Assembly (NCBI GenBank): GCA_027924645.1
Contig: BSBN01000445.1
Location: 8,415,001 to 8,479,000 of the forward strand
Source of the DNA: Cunninghamia lanceolata
Lineage: Eukaryota > Streptophyta > Pinopsida > Cupressales > Cupressaceae
Direction: 5' to 3'
DNA: 64,000 bases
Each line of letters starts with the position of its first letter. Within the stretch, counting starts at the first letter, position 1. Of this stretch, positions 35,113 through 46,079 are shown piece by piece. The position numbers were made by a program, and so were the translations under genes. The notes under the pieces are model-generated. The model saw nothing but the letters and a program-made list of their open reading frames with translations, was not told the origin of the DNA and searched no databases.

Positions 35113-37094
35113 TGTTGTGTGTGCTCAAAAACCTTAAGTGTGAGCAGTAACATGCAAGATCTAACCAAATAATATCAATCCCTAATCCTATATTACTCAA
35201 GCAAATAGGAAGGAATGATACAAAGGATGCTTCACTCAAGGATGAAGATTCATCAAAGGTTTGTTGAATAAGAAGGTGATGCAACCATACCCTTGGAGGG
35301 TATTGTTGTCACTAGGATTTGCACCCTGTGTTGGAGTAGTTTAGTGCTTCCGCAATCCAGTGAAACATTGGGATGATCTCCAAGTGTGGGACCCTGCAAG
35401 GAGATCAAATCTCCAGAGAGGCTGGTTCCTTTGCTGAATGGGAGATTCAGCTATTGAAGACTAAACCTAATCTATCCACTGTTGAGGAAAAGGGAAAAGA
35501 AGATAAAACTAGAAATTAAAAGGAGGTGATACACCAGGTTTGAATTTAGAACACTCACAGAACTAAAATGCACAAAATAATGAAATACAACTGATAACTC
35601 ACACAAATCTAGTAGATTCTAACAGAGGTAAAGAGAAGAATAGGGTTGAAAGGAAATAAACATTCATAGACAAACCAATCCTAAATTACACAGAGCTAAA
35701 ACAACAAGAAAAGATGAAAAACACAGTGTGTATTTATCAAAAGGCACAGTTACAGTAGAGGAGGGTTCTGTTTGAACACAAAAATGTGTCTGTAACCAAC
35801 CCTCATTACATCTTTTTACATGTATATATAACATTTCATTACATTGACCTAAGTCATTTGTCACAATAAATTCGCCCCATGGGCCTGTCAGAAAATATCC
35901 CTTCCAAAAGGAATGTCTGTCTGCCAAAATTAATTGTAGAAAATCTCTTGGATCTTGAAGTAGCTAGGAGATATTTTCTCTTGAATGCAGGCAACTGATT
36001 CATCATCTGCAACGATGAATGCAAAATATCTAGAAATGAAGTAGTTGAGCAAATTTGATTCTGCATTAATGGCTGATGAGAAAATTCAAATAAACTTTCC
36101 TACCAAAATCTCCCTATATGGAGCTTTTACAACACTTTAAATATTCAAATTCAAATATTTAAAGCCTACACTACATTATAGACTTTGTTTTTACTAAATT
36201 CTGTCTTATCTCTATATTTTACTCCTCAATCATAAAAATTATCTTTTCAGAAACTTTTTCATGTCTCTTTTTGCCTTATCGGAAAAATTCATCTTTGGCA
36301 AACTATTCCATCTCCTCTTTTGCCTTATCAGCAAGACCATCACTTTCCAAACTCTTTTGACCATCTTTTGCCCTTGTCGGCAAAATGCTCAATTTTCAAA
36401 CCAAGCATTCTTTTTTCCCTATCGGCAAAATCATCATTTCATGAACCTCGTCTTGCCTTCTTTGTCTTTTATTCTCTACCTAAGCCGATTTATTACAAAT
36501 CCTTCCTTTGTCGAGAAAGCTCCACTTTCCCAAACCTCATCTTCTTCTGCTCTTCTTTATTGGGGATTCGCCTAATCAACGAACTTGAAGATTTTCAAAC
36601 TTGGTGAAGAGTTTGAAATATTTGAAATTTTCCGATAAAGGCATTCTTTGTTTCCTTTCCCTTAGTCATGTTGAAGAAAGCTCGCTCTCCTAGCCCTTTG
36701 TTGGCAAATCACCGAGTCGACAAACTTGTGAAATTTTAAACTTTTGGAAAGTTCATGAAACATGAAAATTGTCGACGAAGGGGAAGATGTGTTTCTAGCT
36801 TAGTCATTTTTTCCTTCTTTCCTACCTTATCAGCGAATCGGCTAGTCGGCGAACTGGCAGGTTCGCGAACCTAAAGTTTTGCCGACAAAGGCCAAAAAGG
36901 GTTGAAAAACTAAGGTAAGGACTTAGAAAATTCTGGGTTTTTCTGGGTTTTTTGCAAGGATTCTCCCTAGGAATTTTCATGGATTTTTGCATGGAAAAAC
37001 ATTAAAATCTGAAGGATTTCAGGCATGTTAAAGGACTTCAACAAGATTTGCAAGTTGGGCTATTTGACTCTAGGAAGGGGAAAATATGTCAACA
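35113..37094 (-). mobile_element. Probable LTR of element J
   Basis: On the minus strand the ends TGTTGACATATTTTCC (37094) and CACAACA (35113) give TGTTG/CAACA inverted termini and a length of 1,982 bp. A TATA-like TTATATATACA is at 35821-35831. TTGGTTCTAATCTTGG follows the low end and may be a primer binding site. A motif array lies upstream of the TATA. Both ends are tentative because no second copy is in the window. Confidence 0.4.
36240..36900. repeat. Degenerate TTATCGGCAAA array in the LTR of J
   Basis: The words CCTTATCGGCAAAATCATC, CTTGTCGGCAAAAT, CTATCGGCAAAATC and later GTCGGCGAAC or GTCGACGAAG recur about every 55-60 bases. They are interleaved with TTTCCAAAC or TTTTCAAAC. The core resembles the CATCGGC motif of the array at 1-840, although the surrounding LTR sequences are unrelated. 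Confidence 0.6.
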
Positions 37095-38450
37095 AGTACT
37101 CAAAATAAACTCAAGTTGGTGGTTCCAACCCTTCTCCTAATCATACAAAGTGCTTAAACTTAGCAACAAATGAGATAGACTTAAGATCTCATCTCCTAGC
37201 CTTCATACAAATCTTTCCAAGAGCAAAGTAGAACTCCACTTGATCAAAAACCTGCAATAATACATTAGCATAGAGAGTAATAATAATAGAGAGTTTTTTC
37301 ACATCATATCAATCTAGATTCAAATGAGATAAGTCACTTACTTTTATACAAGGATATAAAAAAGAGTAATTTGAATTAAAGATCTGACATAAAGTGCCAA
37401 AAAGAAAATTTGAATTTAGGGTTGGCCTAAATGACATCAAAGCTGACTTGTAGACTTAAATTGCCTCCTTAAAACATGGGAGGGACCAAGGCACTTGGGT
37501 TCCCTAGGCCCTTGGGCAATTTAAGTCTCAAGACTGCACTTAATGTGGGGCTAACTCCAAAACTCAATTTATTTCTTGGGTTATGATGAAAATTTAATCA
37601 AAATCATGACATTTTCTATAAACGGGGCCAAAACAAGGTTTTAAGGTGGACCTAAACATAGTTAAATTGTGCCTACACGACTAGTGTACACAATTTACGA
37701 TGTAACAAGGAAATCAAAAAGTTTTCTTGTCTGCGTCCTAGTATGTAAGAATATCATGCAACAAATCCCTAAAGGAGGATGAACCACTAGAATTCGAGCA
37801 ATAAGATCCAAACCCATCCACCTAAGAATAGAATGATCTCTAGAAGACAAAGCCCCATAGGCTTCAACAAATGAAGCTTGATCATGTGTCACATTCCATC
37901 GAATGCATCCATCCTATCACACACAAGGAATGTTAAGTTAGATCCCCAAAAATAAAAAATCTCACAAAAAAGCATAAAACATGACAAAGTTTCACAAAAA
38001 AAAGTATATCATTAGAAAATTACAATAAATAGAAGAGGTTAGTATTGAAAATCAAACAAAATTGAGTGTTAGAAAGATTAAATCATTGAAGATTCCATTT
38101 GGAAGCACTCTAGGTGGGTCGCCCCTTTTGCCAAGGCAAATCCCCCTAGGTGACCCTAGATCCCCCAGGGGGCGACCCCTGATCCTTAGGGGTGACCAGC
38201 GTTGTCACAAGAGGCTACCCTACCCCATGCTTTGGGAGGGTAAAATCATCCCAGAACGTGCTAGAAACAATCAAAAGTTGATGAAAAAAAGTTACAAAAC
38301 AATCGAGATAGAAAAACTAAGACAATGCAACAACAAAATTAGAAAACGATGGATTCATTTGACAAAAAATGACAAAATAAAAACTAGGGTTGCAAGAGAG
38401 ATTTTTCTCATTTTTCATACCTGATACTCAGCAGGAGGAGGGTTAGCTTT
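37095..38450. other. Unassigned stretch with a GGTGACCC/GGGGCGACC cluster
   Basis: No gene is visible. At 38105-38220 the words GGGTCGCCCC, AGGTGACCC, GGGGCGACCCC and GGGGTGACC occur together, as in the LTRs of A/B and C. This may be a fragment of that LTR family in minus orientation. The rest (37095-38100, 38225-38450) is AT-rich without recognised features. Confidence 0.4.
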
Positions 38451-41400
38451 TGTTGGTTGTTTTAAATTCCCAACCACATCTCAAGGAAAAATGCATGGAT
38501 CTATAGGATAGCCATTCTCTAATAACTAACTTGCCTTGAGGGATTGGCCAACGAACAGGAAACAAGGGTTTTCAATCCCTCTTTCCTCTGCACTTTAGGC
38601 TCTGTTAAACCAAGGAGGGTGCTCCTATTCTTTGGATATCCTTCCCTATTGGGAAGACAGTGTTCTAATCAAATGGATGGGGGTTCATGAAATATTTGCT
38701 TAATAACACTGCTCCAATGACAGATATGTTCCTTTAAGACTGCTCAAAGAATGTCTGATAAAGTAAAGAGATGGGCTAATTTCTTAAGCTTTTATTCTAT
38801 TTCTTTGCAGAGGAACATGTAAAATAATCTTAACTTCTAACACCTATTGCTGGAAGGGAAAATGTGCTGATTTCTTTCAAAATAATGATGAGGGTGATTA
38901 AAAGGATGTAAGCTCAGCATAGTATTCAAGAACAGACTAGTGCCTATCTAAGGGCCATAGAGTCAAGAAACTTACAGAAACATCCAAAGAACTGCGATAT
39001 AATAAAACTTAGTTTACTGTAAAGGTATAGTAATGCCTTACATTAAAATACTTTACTAGTCTTGAAGTTTACCATACTTAGTTATCCCTGTAAACCCGAA
39101 ATACATTCTATATCTTCTGGCAGCCCATTATTTCACTACTTGAGCAAACACTACAAGAAAAATATACAATACAAGAAAGATTGTGGCGATGAATAAACCT
39201 GATCCTTAGTCAAATATATTCATAAATGTAAAACTGTATACATGAAGTAGGAGATAGTATACTCCGAAGACTCAACATAATTTGTAAAGTAAACCATTCA
39301 GCAAATTATAACATAGCCTTTGCAGATCTATAAAGATATCTTGAAACTCATAAATGAAAACTTGGAAATGGACGACTGATTTATTGCATAAAACAAACTA
39401 TTTACAATTCTTCCTTATCAAATTGATCCCATATTTTAGACTAAGTCTGAAGACATGACCTCGAACCAATGTTTCTTCACAAGCCCTAAATTCCCTTTTA
39501 TAAAGATAAGGGAGCAGACAAGCTTCAGGCTTAAGTTAAAAGAAGTTACAATTGTTTGACAACCAAAAGATGTAGTTGCGAGAAGAGGCTGGTGTAACCG
39601 CATCACAACTGCATGTTCAACTTCCATGGTATATGTTGAGGTACCCATAAGACTGCGTGTCCTCTCAATTTAGGCAGGGAAAACAAGCCATGATGCTGAT
39701 GGGGGACTGTTTGATAGATGTTGTTAGAGCTCACATACCCATCATATGCCACCTATTTGTTCAATAGGAGCATTCACTGCCTGGATTACCCACCTCAATT
39801 CAGAACGACTACAAGCGACAATATCAGAAGAAAACCCCATTAACTGGAGTTCTTTGCTTTACGCCCGTTGTCGTTTGCAAGGATGTGATTCCTCTTTCAT
39901 AATTGAGTGGTCATCAACCAACTCAATCAGACAGAAACCAAATGAAATCACATCAGGCTAGATATGGAAACACGATTCATCTAGCAAAGGGAGCAACAAC
40001 AATAACAAAATGGGAGCACCCTGTCTTCATATGCTACATCTAGAGAGGAAACATCCCTACTACTAGAGTTGATGCTTTGTTAGGAAAAGTAGAAGAGGGA
40101 TGAAGGCAAAGAGAGAAATTATTTCCCTCTACACTTGATACTAGTCTACCTAATCACAGACATAAGGAATGGCTAGAATCAGGAGATTAGAATTCGAGGT
40201 CCCAATCCAGATGAAACAACAGGAAGAAGGAATGCTCATAGAGATTTGTAAAATGTTGCTATTGCCCCCTGATTTTCCATGCACAACCTATTCCAAAGGA
40301 AGAAAACTCCAAGTCTCCTAATTCTGTAAGGACAAGTTGATAACCATGAGAATAATGAAGAAAACCCAACAGAACAGGGGAGCAAATAGAACACACAGGA
40401 ATAGGGGAAATCCATACTGTCAGCACGTTTCAAACAGTATACAGGGTAACATCAACACTTGTCTATTTATAGAAATTTTAGGATGCATCATACATCCGTA
40501 CATCTTTGGTCCAATTAATTATAGTCACTTCAAGGCATTTCACTCATAAATGGAAATCTTGTGAAGATTACCACAAATGAATAGAAAAATTGGATTTCAT
40601 AATTCTGCATAACTAGGAACATCACTTCTTACACTGAATCATGCCAGATCAGTTGTCTTGGTTTCCTCAATTTAGCACTATCATTATGTCAAATTTATCA
40701 CACAACAGATGAAATGTCAATCCTGGTAGAAGCACAGATTTCCAAAGGTCGAGCCTGCATAAGCCAAATCTTTCTGTTAATAAATTCCTGTGTAGTGGCG
40801 GCGATGGAGACTTTGCACACGCCTGAGCAGTTAATGCTTGAAATGAAACACTATCAGATCAGCGCCAACATATCTCCCTGTCACACTTTTAAATTCTGGC
40901 CGTTGATCCTAATCTTAGCTGGCTCGGTTTGAACGGCACTGATTTGGTCCTTTATGAGGTAGGAGAGTAATGCTTGCTTTCCCTAATGACGACTTACCAC
41001 CTGGATAGTTCTCCTAACCACAATCTCGAGAAAATATCTCCCTTGCAGTATAGTTAATACCACATTCCGCAGGTGAGGGATACGACCAGAGATGTGGGCT
41101 CGGCGGAATGGCGGACAACCATTGGATCAGTTGCACACAATCCAGGATAACTCTCCAAGTGGCCACGTCCATTGGGCAATAGACACGTCATATTCTTGTT
41201 TTATTTAATGCACTAGTCCCAGCCTTTCAAAATGCGATGTGTCAAAATTTTCTGCCATTCTGCGAATACCAGCCGGGGTTGTGAATAATGCTTGGTGGAA
41301 AGGCAGAAACATTTAAAATTGTCTTTTACTCCAAACAGGACCCACTACCATTCCCTTTGCAATAATTGGAAACATTTTTTTACGGGCTGCCACCTTATTC

Positions 41401-41673
41401 TGCGATTCCGTGATCGTTTAGAGGGTCCTCTGGTGAAGTGTGGCAGAACAACTAAAATATAGAGAAACCCTTTTGCTTATTGTTCTAGGCCCATCATCCT
41501 ACCATCTTTGAGAGTTACCAACCAGCTGTCACTCCTTCCGCAATTCTGCAGGCATTGATTTTGTCAATATTTTATTGCTGGTGGAATGGCAGAAATAAAA
41601 CCATACACTACCACCTATCAAAAAAGAGTTAGTAGGACCAAACCTTGGTGTCTAATAAAATTTTCAGGGCACA
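38451..41673 (-). mobile_element. Element K: solo LTR related to the LTR of N, without host genes
   Basis: The low end TGTTGGTTG is followed by a stretch (38520-38640) that parallels 20400-20530 of N. Shared pieces include GCTCTG followed by AAACC, then a G-rich AGG(T/A)GGGT, in the same order. On the minus strand the high end TGTGCCCTGAAAATTTT resembles TGTTGGGACCTAAAATTT of N. A minus-strand TATA box CTATAAATAGAC is at 40461-40472. No NLR, eIF2 gamma or PPR sequence is present. I find no target duplication, so it may be truncated rather than a clean solo LTR. Confidence 0.4.
41050..41610. repeat. Degenerate GGCGGAATGGC/TTCTGCCATTC array in K
   Basis: GGCGGAATGGCGGA, TCTGCCATTCTGCG, GGTGGAAAGGCAGAA, ATTCTGCGATTCCG, TCCGCAATTCTGCAGG and GGTGGAATGGCAGAA occur in both orientations of a common core within 560 bases. 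In LTR orientation they lie upstream of the TATA box. Confidence 0.6.
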
Positions 41674-42139
41674 GGCTAGAAAAGGTAATTACTTGGCTAG
41701 GGGCCGGTCAGACAACATTTCAAGGGGGACATCAGGAATGACTTAAAATATAGGCAACGGGAGATAGGCGGTCATTGAAGAAATATAATGATTTCGACCA
41801 TCACATTGTTCTTTGGCATGGGGGCTTTAGGGTTTAGTGTTTCCTCGATTATGCAAAGAACCCTAAGTATGGAAATCCATCAACCTAATGACATGAGCCT
41901 GAGGAAAAACACTAGAACCTGTGAAGAATTTAATAAGGTTCCAACAGCTTCCATCTTCACAATCCTCTTGTCAATAGCTTTGTGTCGACTATTTTCGTGT
42001 GTAATTATGTCACCACTCGACCTCGTTTCTACCGATTTCTCCTCTCCTCTTCTCTACTTTAGTTCATTTGAATGCATTTAGCAGTAATTTAACATTTTGT
42101 AGTGTTGTGTCCTCGTTTTGTGTTCTTTCATTATTGCAG

Positions 42140-42194
42140 GTCCCCATGGAGAAGCGAGGTGACTTAGGTATATTTACGACTCAAGTGATCAACG
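42140..42194 (+). other. Mini-exon upstream of the conserved intron, element C
   Basis: After the acceptor TTATTGCAG the 55-bp exon reads VPMEKRGDLGIFTTQVIN in one frame, up to the donor AACG|GTACGTTT. Spliced to 42268 the frame continues GTITKQQK and stops. The homologous exon in A and B is 46 bp (9 bases shorter, so the frame is kept). The parent protein is unknown. Confidence 0.5.
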
Positions 42195-42267
42195 GTACGT
42201 TTCCTCATTTCTATTTTTTAGTACTTATTCAATATCATTAGTATCGAACTAATATAAGTTATTTCAG
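42195..42267 (+). other. Conserved 73-bp intron, element C
   Basis: The donor is GTACGTTT and the acceptor TTATTTCAG|GTAC, with GAACTAAT as a branch-like box. Length and splice sites match elements A (72 bp) and B (73 bp), although the intron body has diverged. Confidence 0.6.
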
Positions 42268-42345
42268 GTACAATTACGAAACAACAAAAATAGGTGATGC
42301 CTAGTTTGGGAACACAACTTACCTTTCATGTAAACTATTGTCCCC

Positions 42346-42358
42346 GAGGGGGAAAATA
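42346..42358 (+). promoter_or_regulatory. Polypurine tract of element C
   Basis: GAGGGGGAAAATA directly precedes the LTR start TGTAAGCAC at 42359. The minus-strand equivalent at 18544-18556 is AAGGGGGCAAATA. Confidence 0.7.
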
Positions 42359-43760
42359 TGTAAGCACTAAAAATGTGCATGGGCCTATATAATGATCCGA
42401 TGATGAGCTGTAATCCTAAACACATACATGTAACTGTGTAATTATGCCCTTTCAGCAGTACCTATCTTAGTGACACGTGGATCAAAGTCTTCATCTTGTT
42501 TGTGTTTCCATAGTCCCCTAGCTAACCTTCCTAGGTCATATTTCTTCATCCTTCGCCCCTTGTCAAAAATTCATTTTTGTCACTTTCTAGGCTTGTTGAT
42601 TTAACCCCCTAGTGTCGCAAGATGGGAAATACACTTTCTCTAAGCTCTTTTCATCATTCTCAAAATTTCAAAGGCCTCCAATTGGCCTCCCAAATCATTT
42701 CCCATCATCATTTTTGTCACCCATTTCTTCCTTTCTGGGTCACCACCTATTATTTCATGATCCCCCAGGTGACCCTAGATCCCCCCAAGAGTGAGCTGCC
42801 TTGCGAAAAGGGGCGACCTACCTTCCCTATGTCTTTTAGTCAGTCTCTAGGTTTTGATTCCATCCTTAGCCCCTTTTAACCATTTATAGTCCTCAAACTC
42901 ACTTGCAAGACCCTATTCTTTTGGGTCGCCCCTTGTCACTTCTTAACCCCCTTGGGCAACCCATGGTTCCCCTTAGGGCTGACCTCTAATCCCCAAGGGT
43001 GACTAGCCTTGTCATAAGGGGTGACCTAGTCATATTTTAAACACGAATTCATCTTTAGTTTGGGCCCAAATTAGATACACTTTGACTCCAGTCTGCATGC
43101 CAATTCGACCCTAACTAAGCCTAGCCAATTCTTAGCCCATTCTTCACTCCCAATCATCCATAATTAGATCACATTGATCTATTCTTATCTCACCTTATTC
43201 TCATGCTAACTCTCCTTCATCCATTAGTGATAAGCTATCAAGCTTAGTTCACTATCTAATTAATTGAGTTCTCTCATCAATCAAGCATGTTAACTCTTCA
43301 ATCAAAAGGAGTTAACTTCTAAATCAATCCCACCTCTTATGGGATATAAATACCCCCTCCTATTTGCAATAAAGGAGGCAAATTCATTGTTGTAGCCATT
43401 CGAAAAGCTTTTCTTTTTCTCTCCATTAGCATTTTGATGCTCATTGCAGGACTTTTGTGCCTTTTGTTTCATGCTTAGGATAGTTTGCCAAGCTTTCAAA
43501 AGATTCAAAATCATTTTTATGCTCTCCATTTTCTCTCAATCCATAGTTGTTGTGCTCACATAATGCTTTCATAGCATTCATAGCTCCCCAAGCTCTCTCG
43601 ATTTCATTTTTAGCTTTCAAAGCTCAAGTCATTTCAAATCAATTGCTCCCTTCGTCCCTGTCACCAAGAGGAAGACCCCACTACTATAGAGGAGAAAGGG
43701 GTTGCCTAATACAAGGATTTATGAGGATAGTACAAAGCTCATGTGTCAGATTCACAACAA
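42359..43760 (+). mobile_element. LTR of element C
   Basis: It starts TGTAAGCAC after the polypurine tract. A TATA box TATAAATA at 43345-43352 is embedded in a C-rich flank, the mirror of 17630-17637. GAGTTAAC words near the TATA box are shared with the A/B LTR. The downstream end is approximate. Its U3 contains the GGTGACC cluster at 42725-43035. Confidence 0.6.
42725..43035. repeat. GGTGACC/GGGTCGCCCC motif cluster in the LTR of C
   Basis: GGGTCACC, AGGTGACCC, GGGGCGACC, GGGTCGCCCC, AGGGTGACT and GGGGTGACC recur in both orientations, upstream of the TATA box at 43345. The cluster is longer than its counterpart in the A/B LTR (17940-18060). Confidence 0.65.
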
Positions 43761-44243
43761 CATTGTTTATGCATTGTTAGTATAGTTTCCTTTTATTGCA
43801 TTAGATTAGTTGTTATTTTCTTTCATAGATTAAATTCCTTTATTGCACTAGATTAGTTGTTATTTGCTTTTATTAAAAATAGATTCCAAAATCAATCTTG
43901 AAAACAACAAAAACATAGTTAGATTTGCATTAAGAAAAATTATTCTAGGTTTGCATTCATATTTCAATTCATAGTAATTAGATCATCTTATCAAATCAGA
44001 AAAGAACAAAAAAAACATTGTTTCACATTCATTTAGCTTGCATACATCAAAATATAAAAAAACATTAGAAAAAAGAAAAGTTAAAACAAAGAAGGTGCAC
44101 AAAACCCCTCAATTTTGTTATGAAGTTAACTCGAAAACATAGTAAAAAACTCCTTGATACGAATCACAAGGTCAACAATCCAATGAAGTCATAGAAAACC
44201 TTTGATCATATCACAAAGTCGAGATTAAACAAAAAGTCAACAC

Positions 44244-44651
44244 TTGGTCAGCTCTAGTCAACTCTCTCTCTCTCATCCAAGCATACGAATGTGCCTAGGA
44301 GTTAGAGGTGAGTGGGTTAGGACTATCCTTGAGGAAATAGAGTCAACACATCCAAGACCACAACACACTCAATATATGCTAGAAGAACAAGAACACACCC
44401 TTAGGGTCATACAACAAGCAAATGAAATACAAGTCATTCAGGCTAACAAAGAAAGATTACAACACTCTAGACCCATCAATGAGTATAACAGTCTACCCAC
44501 TAGATGCTGGAAGCTTAGGAATCCAAATAGGATATTGAGAACTAGTGACCCTCCGGGTCATAGGGTTATCTCCACCATCACAGTCTTAGAAGAACAAACA
44601 TCGACACAAACCAGTCCCCAAGACCGATCGAAATCTAGCAAGAAAAACTAG
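44244..44651 (+). pseudogene. Leader/gag N-terminal frame of element C
   Basis: A 135-codon open frame, rich in Q, E, R and T, lies just before the D insertion. The nucleotide sequence matches the minus strand of 16380-16760 in element A, where the frame is not kept. No domain is recognised. It may be the hydrophilic N-terminus of the family's Gag or merely an open stretch of the leader. Confidence 0.3.
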
Positions 44652-46079
44652 AGTGAATTGGGAAGATTAGCTATAGCCATAGCAAGCACCTTGGATGGAT
44701 AGGTGGGATTCTGTGAGGCCGATTATTTTTCCTTCCATATTTTGATCATTTTACATTTTAGTTGATGACATTATCAGACTTTTAGAGACTATGGTTCCAT
44801 TATGTTGAGTTGATTATATCTCCTGATTTTGATTTGACATTGATTAGACATATGGTGATTCGATTTGATTATATTTTGATACTATGTTGAGACTAGACAT
44901 GCGAGATATATTAGATGATGTTTTGTGATATGATTTCTAGTTCTTTATGTGATGGTGATTATGTGACATTAGATAGAAAATGCAGTTTAATCTTGAATTA
45001 TGTTGTAGATGATTAATGTTGTATTCAATGGCATGAATTTAATTCCAGTTACTTCGGCTATGATTATTCATGATATGATTGACACTTGATCTAGATGTGC
45101 AAGATTATATCCCTAGGCCACAGGAAATTGGAGGTAGTATTCACACATATGTTATTCCCTGTGAAATCAATCCATTCCCAAGAGGGATGAGGATCATGTT
45201 TGATTCGAATGTTGTTTAAGTGCTTGTTTATTTTATCATTTTGGCCTAGTACCCCTTTGTTTAAATTAATTATATCATGTGTTGTATAATTTTTATTGTC
45301 TTATAGCACTTGGTATTGTTTTTATTTTTGAAGCCATTTAAAGTGGATTTATGACTCCCTAGGTGAACCTTAGTGTCCCAAAACTTACCCTAGGTGGTTA
45401 CCCATGGGTCTAGGGTCAATTTTGACTAACTAAACCTTGGGATAACTCAATTTTGGTCACTCTAAACTGAGGTTTAGTCAAAGTGACAAATTTTGCAATG
45501 GATGAGTCATGCTTTGAGAAAGACTCATCTTCCTTCCCAAAGTTTGGGGATCCCTTCACTAAGAAGCCTTGGGAGGTCTCCAAGACTCCCAAGTGTGTGG
45601 GATCGTCCTCCAAGACTCTCACACATGTGTGAGAGCATCTTGGAGGGAGATGGCTCTCTTGGAGAATAAGAGGATGCCAATAAGAGGATGCCATATGGCA
45701 TCCCTTATCCTCATGGATGCTTGAAGGGGATTGCCACCTCACCACTTGTTCTCTCACACATGTGTGAGAGCACAAGTGGATAAGGTGAGGATTGAGATGA
45801 AATTGGAGGATGACACTTGTCACCCTCACACTTCCTCTCCCTTCCAAGTGGCATAGGAGGAGGAAGGAGAAGGTGACAAGTGTCACCTTCTCATTCCTCA
45901 AGGCCAAATTAGAAGGCCTATATTACCTTCTCTTGTTGAGGAGTGTGGGGTTCTTGCATTTTAGAGATTTTATTTCTATTTTTGGGAGTATCTTTTGGAG
46001 AGTTAGAGAAAATTTGGAGATTGGAGGTTTTTGGAGAATCTTGGAGCTCATCACCAAACGTGCTTCCATTTATAGGGCT

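Larger units (their letters stand above)
33386..37094 (-). mobile_element. Element J: probable LTR plus plant-mobile-domain ORF, truncated
   Basis: On the minus strand a probable LTR (37094-35113) is followed by a leader and then a decayed plant mobile domain frame (about 34700-33560) that stops where element B begins. The combination suggests an LTR element that carried the domain. Only one LTR is present and no retroviral enzymes are seen, so the link between the two is inference. Confidence 0.35.
41674..44711 (+). mobile_element. Element C, left part: 3' end of one body, LTR, and leader of another
   Basis: From about 42100 to 42358 the sequence is homologous to the 3' end of element B (18544-18800, opposite strand), including the intron and polypurine tract. 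The LTR runs from 42359 to roughly 43760. From there to 44711 it matches the leader of element A. Element D interrupts it at 44711, and C resumes at 55486 with CATGAGAG and AGGAGAGGG blocks shared with A until about 55620. C reads on the plus strand. The region 41674-42100 has an open frame (41788-42081) with no recognised domain. Confidence 0.6.
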
